Source: CAZHFW01 sp964531675
Lineage (GTDB): Bacteria > Planctomycetota > Phycisphaerae > Phycisphaerales > UBA1924
Reading direction: 5' to 3'
DNA: 13,352 bases
NCBI GenBank assembly: GCA_964531675.1
Contig: CAZHFW010000061.1
Location: 1-13,352 of the forward strand
In this document: piece after piece, positions 13,312 through 13,352 of the stretch
Numbering within the stretch: position 1 is the stretch's first letter
Layout of the letters: each line of letters starts with the position of its first letter
Position numbers and translations under genes: made by a program
Notes under the pieces: generated by a model
The model's database searches: none
Told to the model about the DNA's origin: nothing
The model's input: the letters and a program-made list of their open reading frames with translations, nothing else

Positions 13312-13352
13312 CCCGCCGGATCTCAACACCATCACCGTCTCCGCTCTGATCT

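Larger units (their letters stand above)
12961..13352. repeat. Third palindrome cluster and simple repeats, gene-free
   Basis: No gene is supported after ccsA. The stretch contains a 13-bp direct repeat, then palindromes D, A and E, element F, a C-rich linker and an 80-bp array of 8-bp units. The last bases (CACCATCACCGTC at about 13329-13341) may begin another D-like element cut by the window end. Confidence 0.8.

Noticed and set aside
13072..13335. 87-codon minus-strand frame with SSKAAEQQ repeats
   Set aside because: It is a translation of the 8-bp simple repeat plus palindromes. There is no ribosome site or other sign of a gene.

Overview
The window is very GC-rich. The combination of a system II cytochrome c maturation pair (ResB/CcsB-like plus a long CcsA), a ThrRS with a CPHH zinc motif and a large insertion, and many short palindromic repeats suggests a planctomycete, perhaps of the Phycisphaerae. 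That placement is inferred from gene style, not from a marker gene.

Layout: (1) 1-616 (+), the 3' part of an unrecognised secreted or cell-envelope-like protein, ending at a two-way terminator shared with the convergent gene. (2) 713-1375 (-), subunit B of a 3-oxoacid CoA-transferase, divergent from a small NTF2/SnoaL-like gene (1405-1770, +). (3) 1771-2339, a gene-free array of palindromic elements (about 170-172 bp per unit) interrupted by a 100-N assembly gap. (4) 2340-4538 (-), thrS, with an upstream leader (about 4539-4833) that looks like a complete threonine attenuator: a 16-residue leader peptide with six Thr in eight codons, alternative GC-rich pairings and an intrinsic terminator. 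(5) 4861-5187, a second cluster of palindromic elements. (6) 5211-5687 (-), a DUF1579 protein. (7) 5822-6703 (-), an OmpA-family lipoprotein with its own terminator. (8) 6881-8335 (+), an amidohydrolase. (9) 8405-11134 and 11155-12960 (+), a ResB/CcsB-like protein followed after 20 bp by CcsA; together they should carry haem across the membrane and attach it to apocytochromes c. (10) 12961-13352, a third cluster of the same palindromes followed by an 80-bp tandem array of 8-bp units.

The most striking item is the thrS leader. Ribosome-mediated attenuation with a Thr-rich peptide is classical for threonine biosynthesis operons; here the same logic appears in front of a threonyl-tRNA synthetase gene, and the peptide may be read from a leaderless transcript. 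The second is the set of hairpin families (called A to F here) that recur at four places, in several cases with paired changes in both arms. No tRNA, rRNA, CRISPR array, transposase or phage gene was seen.
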